Source: Streptomyces bacillaris (GTDB taxonomy: Bacteria; Actinomycetota; Actinomycetes; Streptomycetales; Streptomycetaceae). From it: DNA of 64,000 nucleotides. The stretch covers positions 4,278,001 to 4,342,000 of the forward strand of contig NZ_CP029378.1 of NCBI RefSeq assembly GCF_003268675.1, written 5' to 3'. Below are positions 38,621 through 46,815 of the stretch, piece by piece (position 1 is the stretch's first letter; every line of letters starts with the position of its first letter). A program made the translations under genes and the position numbers. The notes beneath the pieces were generated by a model. That model was not told where the DNA came from. It ran no database searches and saw only the letters and a program-made list of their open reading frames with translations.

Positions 38621-40174
38621 GTGCGAGCGCGGCAACGGGCCGACGACGTCCTGAGAATGCAGCGGCTGGCCCGCAACGGCGGCACGGCCGAACTGCTGCG
38701 CTGGCTGGCGGGGCGGGCCGACGGCTGGGCCGGAATCGTGGGCTCCGACGGTACGGTGCTGAACGCGTCGGGCACGGTCCCCGGCGACGCGGGCCGGGCC
38801 CGGCACACCTACGTCCCCGATGTGGCCGCCCTCGTCGCCGAAGGCGTGCGGGCGCTGACCGGCCGCGGGGCCCTGGCGTACTCGCACGACACCGGCACGC
38901 ACACCACGCTGCTCTTCCCGCTCCACGAACCCTCCACGGCCCCCCACGCGCGGGACGGCCAGGAGACCCCCGCCCCGCTCCTCGCGGTCGTCACCCCACG
39001 CCCGGTCGCCGCCGGGCTCGCCACGCTGCTGGCCGACGCGCTGATGCCGCTCTCCCTGTGCCGGGAGGCCGAGGCGGTCGAGCGGAAGCGGCGCCGGGTG
39101 GACCTGGCCGAGTCGCGCGGCCGGGAGGCGGTGCTGCATCTGCTGATGACGGGCCAGCTCTCCATCGCCCACCAGGTGGCCGGTGCGCTCCGCCCCCGGC
39201 TGCCCGATCCCGTACGGGTCTGTGTCGTGGAGTGCCACCGGGGCAGCCGCGACGAGGTGGCCCGGGTCTGCGCGGAGGCGGACGGCGGGCGGTCCTGGAT
39301 CGTGCGCTGCCCCGTCTACGCCCGCCACCTCATCCTGGTGATGCCGGCGGACGGCACGGAGGAGGACACCGGTACGACCACCGACGAGAAGGTCGCCGCC
39401 CTGGTGGCCGAGTGCGTGGTCGGGATCAGTGAGCGGGTGCCGCTGGCCGAGACCGCGACCGGCTACCGCCAGGCCTTCCACGCCCTGGCCGTGGCCCGCG
39501 AACTCCCCGGCCGGCACGTCCGGTTCGGCGCGGCCCCGGAACCGGCGCTCGTCGTCGGTGACGCCGGGCGGCAGTGGGCCGAGGCCCTGCTCGCCCCGCT
39601 CCTGACGTATGTCCCGCGCCGGGCGCAGGACCCCGGGGCCCAGGAGCTGGCGGCCACCGCCACCTCCTGGCTGGCGTTCTCGTCCCACGCGACCGACCAT
39701 CTGAAGGTCCACCGCAACACCCTGGCCGCCCGCCTCAAGCTCATCGGCGAACTGCTCGGCCTGGACCTCGACCGGCTGGCCGACCAGTCGGCGCTCGACC
39801 TGGCCCTGCGCATCCGGGCGACCCCCGCCCCGGCCTGCACGCCGTCCGCCGTCCCCCTACCGCCGGAAGGGGCGGCGCTCGACCTCGACGAGGTCCTGCG
39901 CCGCCCCGCGGTCCAGGAGTGGGCGTCCCACCAACTGGCCCCGCTGGAACGGGCACCGGGCTCCGGGAGGGCCGGGGAGACCCTGCGTGCCTGGCTGGCC
40001 TGCGAGGGCCGCATCGGCCCGGCGGCGGCCGAGCTGGGCATCTCCGTCCCCGGCGCCCGCAAGCGGCTGACCCGGCTGGAGACCGTGTTCCAGCGATCGC
40101 TGCTCCGTCCCCCGAGCGCCCGCTACGACCTGTGGCTGGCGCTCAGGGCCCGGGAACTGGCGGCTACTTCGTGA
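38621..40174 (+). CDS. PucR/CdaR-type transcriptional regulator
   Basis: A 517-residue regulator. An N-terminal sensory region (LLRWLAGRADGWAGIVGSDG), a GGDEF-like middle domain, and a PucR helix-turn-helix (SSHATDHLKVHRNTLAARLK, then IGELLGLDLDRLADQSALDL) are seen. A second HTH-like stretch (GRIGPAAAELGISVPGARKR) lies near the C-terminus, an unusual doubling. The GTG at 38621 follows GGGGG. Target genes are unknown; PucR-type proteins often respond to purine or amino-acid catabolites. Confidence 0.82.
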   Translation: MRARQRADDVLRMQRLARNGGTAELLRWLAGRADGWAGIVGSDGTVLNASGTVPGDAGRARHTYVPDVAALVAEGVRALTGRGALAYSHDTGTHTTLLFPLHEPSTAPHARDGQETPAPLLAVVTPRPVAAGLATLLADALMPLSLCREAEAVERKRRRVDLAESRGREAVLHLLMTGQLSIAHQVAGALRPRLPDPVRVCVVECHRGSRDEVARVCAEADGGRSWIVRCPVYARHLILVMPADGTEEDTGTTTDEKVAALVAECVVGISERVPLAETATGYRQAFHALAVARELPGRHVRFGAAPEPALVVGDAGRQWAEALLAPLLTYVPRRAQDPGAQELAATATSWLAFSSHATDHLKVHRNTLAARLKLIGELLGLDLDRLADQSALDLALRIRATPAPACTPSAVPLPPEGAALDLDEVLRRPAVQEWASHQLAPLERAPGSGRAGETLRAWLACEGRIGPAAAELGISVPGARKRLTRLETVFQRSLLRPPSARYDLWLALRARELAATS

Positions 40175-40393
40175 ACCGGAGCCGCGTACCACGTACGGTC
40201 CGTGTCCTGGTCCGGCGTGACCGGTACCCGGGGGCGACCGCCGGGGTGGCCGGGTTTCTCGCGTGAGACCACGCGGCCGACCGTGTTCCGGCACGCGGGT
40301 GCCTGTTCGCGTCGGCACGCGGCGGCAGCCCCGCCCACGTCGGCGCGCGGAAGCCCGTCCCCGTCGGCACGCGGCGGCGGGGACGGGCCCCTG

Positions 40394-40939
40394 TCACGTC
40401 GATGCGGTGATCCGGGCGATGGCCTCCACCGTCAGGGCCCGGTCGTGCGGCTCGGTCTCCAGGGCGCGGTGGATGGACAGGCCCTCGATGAGGGCGTCGA
40501 GCTGGCGGGCCGTGGCGGGGTCGAAGTGCCATTCCAGGGCGCGGCGGCTGCGGCTCATCCAGGTGCGGGTCAGCTCGCGGTAGGCGGGTTTGCGGGCCGC
40601 GAGGGTGTACAGCTCGTGGGTGAGGACCAGCTCGCGCTGGTTGCCGCCGGAGAGGTGGTGGACGAGGTCCGCGACGGCCTCGCGGGCCTCGTCGGGGGTG
40701 GTGGCGGCGCCGAGGCGCTCCTCGAAGACGGCCACGATCGTGCCGGAGAAGCGAGTGAACGCCTCGTGGAGCAGCTCGTCCATGCTCACGAAGTGGTACG
40801 TCATCGAGCCGAGCGGCACCCCGGCGCGCGCGGCCACCTTGCGGTGCGAGATGCCCGCCACGCCCTCGTCGGCGATCAGGTCGAGCGCCGCGTCGATGAT
40901 GCGGTCCCGCCGGTCGGGGTCGGTGCGCCCTGTGGCCAC
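40394..40939 (-). CDS. TetR-family regulator
   Basis: A 181-residue regulator with HTH DLIADEGVAGISHRKVAARA and GVPLGSMTYHFVSMDELLHEAF, followed by a helical ligand domain ending RALTVEAIARI. GTG at 40939 has GGAGG upstream. It and the MFS gene at 42073 are probably a regulator-transporter pair, although a membrane protein gene lies between. It may bind the twin GTACG-NN-CGTAC palindromes before the MFS gene. Confidence 0.85.
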   Translation of the reverse strand: MATGRTDPDRRDRIIDAALDLIADEGVAGISHRKVAARAGVPLGSMTYHFVSMDELLHEAFTRFSGTIVAVFEERLGAATTPDEAREAVADLVHHLSGGNQRELVLTHELYTLAARKPAYRELTRTWMSRSRRALEWHFDPATARQLDALIEGLSIHRALETEPHDRALTVEAIARITAST

Positions 40940-41002
40940 CCGGCGCCTCCTCGTTCGGCGTGTGTCCGTTCCGGCTCGCAGCATAGAGCGCGGGCGTGCG
41001 GG

Positions 41003-41109
41003 CGCGGTCGGACGCGGGCGGGCGAGCGTGGTCGGACGCGTATGAGGCAGCGCGATCGGACGCGGGCGGGGGAGCGGGTCGGACAAGTTGCGGGGCAGCG
41101 CGGTCAGAC
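41003..41109. repeat. 24-bp tandem repeat running into a gene end
   Basis: GGTCGGACGCGGGCGGG-like units begin at about 41006, 41030, 41054, 41078 and 41102. The last copy covers the stop of the membrane protein gene (41104). Confidence 0.75.
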
Positions 41110-41790
41110 GAGGTCGCTGAGGGAGACGTTGAGCTGCACCTTGCCGTTGGCCTCGGCCACGTCGACGCAGAGCTTCCGCCGGTCCAGCAGCCACCCGTTG
41201 GCCCGGCAGGTCCAGCCCGCGGGGTGGTCCAGCGCGCGGATGATCTCCGTGTTGGTGAGCCCGTCCCGGCTGCCCACGGTCACCGTGCGGGCGCAGCTCG
41301 ACGACCCGCAGCTCGTGTCCTCGGCGAGCGCCACGAGACCGGGCGGCAGCGCCGGAACGGCCCCCTTCGGCGGTACGTCCGCCCCGCCCGCGAGCAGGAA
41401 CGCGAAGAGCGAGCCGATGACGGTGAGCCCGACGTACGCCCCCAGCGCCCCGGCGGACCTGCTCCGGCGGCGCTCCCACTCCTCGGACGCGGGCCCCCGC
41501 CGCGCCCGCTCCCACCGGACCCCGCACCAGATGACGAGCGGCGCGGTGACGCCGAGGAGGAGGTGGGCGTCGGCCCGGGGGATGCCGGTGACCCACCCGT
41601 GCTGCACGGCGACGAGGAGACCGCCCGCCACGGCGAGGACGGCCCCGACCGCCGTACCCACCTTCCGGGTGCGCGCGGTGCGGGCCCAGGCGAGGACGGG
41701 CACGGCGGCGAAGAGAAGGCCGAGGAGCGACCAGGTGAGGGAACCGGTGGTGAGGGAGGCGGCGGACGGCAGCGCGAGGGCGGACTGCAC
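41104..41790 (-). CDS. hypothetical membrane protein
   Basis: A 228-residue protein with about four hydrophobic segments (residues 15-35, 42-62, 75-92 and 112-137) and a C-terminal extracytoplasmic domain containing four cysteines (CGSSSC, WTCRANG, KLCVDV), likely as two disulfides. No family is recognised. GTG at 41790 follows GAAGGAG. It lies between the TetR and MFS genes. Confidence 0.7.
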   Translation of the reverse strand: MQSALALPSAASLTTGSLTWSLLGLLFAAVPVLAWARTARTRKVGTAVGAVLAVAGGLLVAVQHGWVTGIPRADAHLLLGVTAPLVIWCGVRWERARRGPASEEWERRRSRSAGALGAYVGLTVIGSLFAFLLAGGADVPPKGAVPALPPGLVALAEDTSCGSSSCARTVTVGSRDGLTNTEIIRALDHPAGWTCRANGWLLDRRKLCVDVAEANGKVQLNVSLSDLV

Positions 41791-41949
41791 GGGGCTCCTT
41801 CGGTCGGGGCGGGGACGGCGTCGGGGAGAGCGGTACGGCCCCGGGGACGTCGGCGGCGCACGGATGGTTCCGGGGGGCGGCGGTTCCGGGCGGGGGCGGG
41901 TTCCGGTCGGGGGTGCGGAGGGCGACGGCGTACCGGCCGCGCAGCGTAT

Positions 41950-41982
41950 GTACGAACGTACGCTTCAGGTGTACGGTCGTAC
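41950..41982. promoter_or_regulatory. twin palindromic operators upstream of the MFS gene
   Basis: GTACGAACGTAC (41950-41961) and GTACGGTCGTAC (41971-41982): each has perfect 5-bp arms, and their centres are 21 bp apart (two helix turns). TetR-family binding is likely. Nothing else is seen in 41791-42072. Confidence 0.7.
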
Positions 41983-42072
41983 GCTCCACTGCCTGCGCTC
42001 TCCCGCGCCTTCCCGCGCCCCTGTCCCTCCTGCTCCCTCCCGTCCTCTCCTGTCTGCCGAGGCTCCGTTCCG

Positions 42073-43413
42073 ATGAAGGTCACTCCGGTCGTCGACGCCC
42101 GCACCCGCCGCTGGCGGGCCGCGCTCTTCCTCTTCATGCTCGCCACCGGGGTGAGCATGGCCTCCTGGGTGGCCAGGACCCCCGCCGTACGGGACGCGCT
42201 CGACGTCTCCACGGGGGCGATGGGGCTCGTCCTCTTCGGGCTCTCCGTCGGCTCGATGGCCGGGGTGCTGGTCTCCGGCGGGCTGGTCCGCCGGCATGGC
42301 GGACGGACGGTGATCACGTTCGGTGCGGGGCTGCTCGTCGCGGGGCTGCTGGTGATCGCCGGGGGCGCGGCGCTGGAGGTCTCCGGCGGGGTCTTCGGCG
42401 GACTGGCGCTGTTCGGTGCCGGGCTGGGGCTCGCGGAGGTGGCGTTCAACATCGAGGGCGCCGCCGTGGAGCGGACCGTGGGGCGCCCGGTCCTGCCGGT
42501 GCTGCACGGCTGCTTCAGCCTCGGCACGGTGGTCGGCGCGCTGCTGGGGATGGGGCTGACGGCGATACGGTTCCCGGTCGGCTGGCACCTCGCGGCGGTG
42601 GCCGTGGCGGTGGCGGCGGCCGGGATCTGGACCGTACGGGCGATTCCGCCGGGGACGGGCCGGGAGGACGCGGAGCCCCGTGCCGGGGAGCGGGCCGGGG
42701 CCGGTGGGTGGCGGGCCCAGGTGGAGGTCTGGCGGGACCGGCGGCTGGTGCTGATCGGGCTGATCGTGCTGGCCATGGCGTTCGCGGAGGGCTCGGCCAA
42801 CGACTGGCTGCCGCTGCTGATGGTGGACGGTCACGGGACGAGCGCGACGGCCGGTTCGCTGACGTTCATGCTGTTCGCCGTCGCGATGACGACGGGCCGG
42901 TTCGCGGGCGGGCCGCTGCTGGTGCGGTACGGGCCCGCGGCCGTGGTGCGGGCGAGCGCGGTCGTGGCGGCCGTGGGCGTGGCGCTGGTGGTGTTCTCGT
43001 CCAGCGCGCTGCTCGCCGGGGCGGCCGTCGTGCTGTGGGGGCTCGGGGCCTCGCTGGGGTTCCCGGTCACGGTCTCGGCGGCGGGGGAGGGTGAGGGGGA
43101 GCGGGACGCCTCGGCCCGGGTCGCGGCGGTGTCGACGGCCGGGTACGCGGCGTTCCTGGTCGGCCCGCCCTCGCTCGGCTTCCTGGCCGACCACGTGGGG
43201 CTGCGGGCGGCGATGATCGTGGTGCTGGTGCTGCTGGGAGGAGCTGCGCTGATCACGGGGGCGCTGCGGCGGCGGACGGCCACCCCGGTGGCCGGGGACG
43301 GCGGGGAAGCGACGGGCGGGGGCGCGGCAGGCGGAGGTGCTGCGGGCGGAGGTGTGGCGAGCAGGGGCGCGGCGGGCGGGGGCGCGACCTCCGCTCACTC
43401 CGACCCGGTGTAG
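42073..43413 (+). CDS. MFS transporter (YbjJ/FucP-like, 12 helices)
   Basis: A 446-residue transporter of about 12 helices: ATGVSMASWVARTPAVRDAL at the start, GGLVRRHGGRTVITFGAG between helices 2 and 3, and GCFSLGTVVGALLGMG. The segment FAEGSANDWLPLLMVD is typical of the YbjJ group. The last 40 residues are a Gly/Ala-rich tail (GGGAAGGGAAGGG), from repetitive DNA. The substrate is unknown. Likely repressed by the TetR protein at 40394-40939. Confidence 0.85.
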   Translation: MKVTPVVDARTRRWRAALFLFMLATGVSMASWVARTPAVRDALDVSTGAMGLVLFGLSVGSMAGVLVSGGLVRRHGGRTVITFGAGLLVAGLLVIAGGAALEVSGGVFGGLALFGAGLGLAEVAFNIEGAAVERTVGRPVLPVLHGCFSLGTVVGALLGMGLTAIRFPVGWHLAAVAVAVAAAGIWTVRAIPPGTGREDAEPRAGERAGAGGWRAQVEVWRDRRLVLIGLIVLAMAFAEGSANDWLPLLMVDGHGTSATAGSLTFMLFAVAMTTGRFAGGPLLVRYGPAAVVRASAVVAAVGVALVVFSSSALLAGAAVVLWGLGASLGFPVTVSAAGEGEGERDASARVAAVSTAGYAAFLVGPPSLGFLADHVGLRAAMIVVLVLLGGAALITGALRRRTATPVAGDGGEATGGGAAGGGAAGGGVASRGAAGGGATSAHSDPV

Positions 43414-43418
43414 CCGAG

Positions 43419-45185
43419 TCACTCCGCCTTCGTGTAGACGATGCTCTCGCCCGAACCCGTCGTCGCCCGGCGCAGGGTGCCGTCCGGGAGGAGCGTCAGC
43501 TCGGTGGGCTTCCCGGGTGAGCAGGAGGAGGCGGGGCGGCCCACGGAGACGGTGGAGGGCCCGATGAGGACCGGTTCGTCTTCGTCGGCGGAGGGCCGGG
43601 CGGCGAGGGGAGCGGTGAACTCGCAGTGGTACGTGGCGCCGAGCGCCAGGGGGCCTTCGGCGGTGAGGGAGAGGACCTGGTCGCCGACGCCTCCCTGACG
43701 GATGATCAATTTTCTTGTGGACGCCCCTCGTTCGCCGGGGAGGGAGGCGGTCCAGGTGCCGAGGTAGTCCTCGGGGACGGCCCCCTCGTCGCCGGTGCCG
43801 GCCGGGTCGCCGGACGATCCGGTGGAGGACCCGGCGGAACTCCCGGCGGAATTGCCGGTGGAGGAGGACGGGCCGGGGGTGGGGGTGTCACCGCCCTGGT
43901 GGTTCATGAACGCGTACACGGACCCGCCCGCCCCGATCGCCACGACTATCGCCACCGCGACGAGCGCGACGGTCGCCCCGGTGGAGCGGCGCACGGGTGC
44001 GGGGGCGGGGGCGGTCGCCGAGGTGAAGTAGCCGGGCGGAAGCGGGGTGTTGTAGGCCGGGCCGGGGTCGTAGCTCTGCCCGTACGGGGCGTGGGTCCGG
44101 GGCTGTTGCGCGTACGGGGGCGGGGTCGGGGCCGGCGGGGGAGCGACGGGCGTGACCGGTGCGGCCGGGGGCGGAGTGGCGGGGCCCGGGGCGATCTGGG
44201 TGGGGAGCGCGTGGACGGAGGCGGGAGGGGCGGCGGGGCGCGTCGGCTGCTCCGGGTCCTCCGCGTCGAGCAACCCCACGGCGTGTCGGCCGAGTTGGGC
44301 GATGAGGGTGGCGGGGAGCCAGGGCTCGTCCGCCTCCGCCTCGCCCAGCCGGGCCAGGAGGTCGTCGGTGGAGGGCCGGGCGGCCGGGTCCTTGGCCAGG
44401 CACTCCCGTACGACGTCGGCCAGCTCCGCCGGGACGCCGGACAGGTCCGGGTCCTCCTGGGTGATCCGGAACATCAGGGCGTGCACCCCACCGCTCTCGG
44501 CCGCGCCGAACGGCAGGCGGCCGGTCGCCGCGTACGCGAGCACGGAACCGAGGCAGAACACGTCGCACGCCGTCGTCACCCGCTCGCCGCGCACCTGCTC
44601 CGGGGCCATGAACCCCGGCGAGCCGATCATCGCCCCGGTGCGGGTCAGGTCGCCGTCGGCCAGGGACTCCAGGGCGCGGGCGATGCCGAAGTCGATGACC
44701 CGGGGGCCGTCGATGGTGAGCAGCACGTTGGACGGCTTCAGGTCGCGGTGGATGAGCCCGGCGCGGTGGATGTGCTGGAGGGCGTGGGCGAGCCCGGAGC
44801 CGAGGAGCTGGACGGACCGGGTCGGCAGCGGTCCGTACGCCCCCGAGTCGGTGAGGGGCGCGCCGGGGCGGCCGGAGACGATGCGGTGGAGGGAGGGCCC
44901 GGCGACGTAGCCGGTGGCGACCCAGGGGATCGGGGCCTCGGTGTCGGAGTCCAGGACCGGGGCGGTCCAGGCGCCGCCGACCTGGTGCGAGGCCCGGACC
45001 TCCTGGCGGAAGCGGGCGCGGAACTCGGGCTGCTCGGCGAGTTCGCGGCGGACGAGCTTGAGGGCGACGGTGCGGCCGCGGTCGGAGCGGGCGAGGAAGA
45101 CCTGGCCCATGCCGCCTTCGCCCAGGCGGCCGAGGAGGCGGTAGGCGCCTATGCGGTACGGGTCGTCGGGCCCGAGCTTGTCCAT
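43419..45185 (-). CDS. membrane-anchored Ser/Thr protein kinase (PknB-like)
   Basis: A 588-residue Hanks kinase: GRLGEGGMGQVFLARSDRG (ATP loop), VALKLVRREL (Lys), IHRDLKPSNVLL (catalytic Asp), VIDFGIARALE (DFG), GSPGFMAPEQ. A Pro/Ala/Gln-rich juxtamembrane linker follows (about residues 290-400), then one TM helix (TVALVAVAIVVAIGAGGSVY) and an extracellular Ser/Gly-rich stalk leading to a small folded domain with two Cys. It signals envelope state to the cytoplasm. ATG at 45185 follows GGGGAGGAAG. Confidence 0.93.
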   Translation of the reverse strand: MDKLGPDDPYRIGAYRLLGRLGEGGMGQVFLARSDRGRTVALKLVRRELAEQPEFRARFRQEVRASHQVGGAWTAPVLDSDTEAPIPWVATGYVAGPSLHRIVSGRPGAPLTDSGAYGPLPTRSVQLLGSGLAHALQHIHRAGLIHRDLKPSNVLLTIDGPRVIDFGIARALESLADGDLTRTGAMIGSPGFMAPEQVRGERVTTACDVFCLGSVLAYAATGRLPFGAAESGGVHALMFRITQEDPDLSGVPAELADVVRECLAKDPAARPSTDDLLARLGEAEADEPWLPATLIAQLGRHAVGLLDAEDPEQPTRPAAPPASVHALPTQIAPGPATPPPAAPVTPVAPPPAPTPPPYAQQPRTHAPYGQSYDPGPAYNTPLPPGYFTSATAPAPAPVRRSTGATVALVAVAIVVAIGAGGSVYAFMNHQGGDTPTPGPSSSTGNSAGSSAGSSTGSSGDPAGTGDEGAVPEDYLGTWTASLPGERGASTRKLIIRQGGVGDQVLSLTAEGPLALGATYHCEFTAPLAARPSADEDEPVLIGPSTVSVGRPASSCSPGKPTELTLLPDGTLRRATTGSGESIVYTKAE

Positions 45186-45558
45186 GTGCGCTTCCTCCCC
45201 TGCGGCCCGCACGAGAATAGCCCCGCCGGTGCGAGGGTGCCGCCGCCCTCTACGACACATCCCGTCACGGCCCCGGTTCCGGTTCCGCCAAGCCTCAGCC
45301 CGTCCGGCGCGCGCACCCGGCGTCCCGCGCGCCCTCCCAGCCCGTCCGGCGTGCATCCTGAGCCCGTCCGGCGTGCACACCCAGCCCGTCCGGCGTCTGA
45401 GGACGGAACCGGGGAGCGCGGGTTCGGTGCGCGGGCGGGGGCGGCGCCCCGGGAAACCCCGGCATTCAGGCGCGCCCCCACCAGGGCAAGGGTTCCGTCC
45501 TCAAACGCCGGACGGGCTTGAACGGCCCCCGCACGGGCAGGAACGGCCCCCGCACGGG
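45186..45558. repeat. intergenic cluster of dispersed stem-loop repeats
   Basis: No gene is supported here. CAGCCCGTCCGGCG half-copies begin at about 45296, 45338, 45360 and 45382. The full element AGCCCGTCCGGCGTCTGAGG plus ACGGAACC (45383-45410) is mirrored by its near-perfect inverse at 45491-45518 (27 of 28). GAACGGCCCCCGCACGGGC is then repeated at 45520-45538 and 45541-45559. A partial copy (45580-45594) enters the MarR gene. Confidence 0.8.
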
Positions 45559-46080
45559 CTAGGAGTGGGCGCCGGCCCCGCCGGACGGGCTTGACTGGCC
45601 CACCGCCTCCTCCACCGCCCCCGCCAACCGCTCCAGCACCTCCACCGTCTCCGCGAGCGCCTCCACCCCCAGCACCCCCGCGAGCCGCGCGGCGAACTCC
45701 GCGTGGGGCGGGTCGATCCGCGACACCGCCTCCCGCCCCGCCTCCGTCACGCGCACCAGCTTCGCCCGGCGGTGGGCCGGGTTCTCGACGTACTCCGCGA
45801 GCCCCCGCCCCACCAGCAGGTCCGCGATCCGCTGCACGCTCTGCCGGGTGATCCCCATCTCCCGCGCGATCCCCGCCACCGGCAACGGCTCCCGCAGCAC
45901 CGCCCCCAGCACCTGCCACCACGCGGCGGTCAGCCCGCTCGGCCGGGCCAACTCCTCGGCCACACCGAGGAACTGCCCGTTCAGCCGGAACACCGTCAGC
46001 GCGGCCCGGCTCAGCAACTCCTGCTGGGACGGCAACTCCTGCCGGGAAGGGACTTCCCCCACGCTCTCCGCGCCCCCCAT
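45559..46080 (-). CDS. MarR-family regulator
   Basis: A 173-residue regulator: LTAAWWQVLGAVLREPLPVA, IAREMGITRQSVQRIADLLV (recognition helix), and wing NPAHRRAKLVRVTEAG. The C-terminal SSPSGGAGAHS appears to come from a repeat element that became part of the frame. It begins 4 bp after the PfpI-like gene. It likely binds the two TGACAG-type palindromes in front of that operon. ATG at 46080 is chosen; a GTG at 46092 is possible. Confidence 0.85.
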   Translation of the reverse strand: MGGAESVGEVPSRQELPSQQELLSRAALTVFRLNGQFLGVAEELARPSGLTAAWWQVLGAVLREPLPVAGIAREMGITRQSVQRIADLLVGRGLAEYVENPAHRRAKLVRVTEAGREAVSRIDPPHAEFAARLAGVLGVEALAETVEVLERLAGAVEEAVGQSSPSGGAGAHS

Positions 46081-46084
46081 CCGC

Positions 46085-46693
46085 TCACTCACCCTCCAGC
46101 ACCTCGTACGCACTCGGGTCCGAGTCGTGGAACAGCCGGTACCAGGCCCCCAGCTTCTCCGGCCCGTACACCCCCAGCAGCCCGAAGACCTCCCGCGCCA
46201 GTGCCACCGGCTCCGTCGGCCCGGCCGTGATCAGCCCGCCGTCCGTCACCGCGTCGGCGTCCACGTACCGCGCGCCGCCCCCGTACCCCGTCGCCGCCAG
46301 GTAGAAGGAGACCGCGCTCGTGTGCGCCCGGTCGTCGAGGAGCCCCTCGCGGGCCAGCCCCGCCGTCGCCCCGCAGATCGCCGCGACCGGCACCTCCGCG
46401 TCGAGGAAGGCGCGCGCGGCCCTGGCGAACGGGGCCAGGTCGTCGCCCGCGTCCCAGAGCCCGGCCCCCGGAAGGATCAGCAGCGCGCTGTCCTCGGGCC
46501 GCAGCTCCGCCAGCGCCAGATCGGGCTGGATGCGCAGCCCGCCCATGGTCGTGACCGGCTCCCGCTCCGGCCCCACGGTCCGCACCCGGTAGCCGTTCTG
46601 GGCGAGGAAGGCGGTGGTGTACCCGGTCTCCCAGTCGGCGAGGGTGTCGTACACGGCGAGATGGACAACCGCTCTGCTGCTGGTGCTGGTCAT
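46085..46693 (-). CDS. DJ-1/PfpI-family protein
   Basis: A 202-residue class I glutamine-amidotransferase-like protein. The nucleophile-elbow Cys is in VAAICGATAGLAREGLLDD. The family pattern LAVYDTLADWETGY and ALLILPGAGLWDAGDD is clear, with a glutamate early in the chain. Such proteins act as stress chaperones, glyoxalases or isonitrile hydratases; the specific role here is unknown. GGGAGG precedes the ATG. It is co-transcribed with the MarR gene and carries operator-like palindromes upstream. Confidence 0.87.
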   Translation of the reverse strand: MTSTSSRAVVHLAVYDTLADWETGYTTAFLAQNGYRVRTVGPEREPVTTMGGLRIQPDLALAELRPEDSALLILPGAGLWDAGDDLAPFARAARAFLDAEVPVAAICGATAGLAREGLLDDRAHTSAVSFYLAATGYGGGARYVDADAVTDGGLITAGPTEPVALAREVFGLLGVYGPEKLGAWYRLFHDSDPSAYEVLEGE

Positions 46694-46711
46694 GATGACC
46701 TCCCGGAGTAG

Positions 46712-46746
46712 ATGACAGAAGCCTGTCATGAAGACAGCATGCTGTC
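46712..46746. promoter_or_regulatory. two MarR-type operators upstream of the PfpI/MarR operon
   Basis: ATGACAG-aagc-CTGTCAT (46712-46729) and GACAG-CATG-CTGTC (46733-46746) are perfect palindromes with the same 4-bp centre spacing, 19 bp apart. They probably give auto-regulation and may also reach the divergent aminotransferase gene. Confidence 0.8.
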
Positions 46747-46815
46747 AAAAGAAGCAACCGCGCCCCGGACCCGACACCCTGCCGACCTCCGCGCCCAACG
46801 CCGTACAACATGGCC

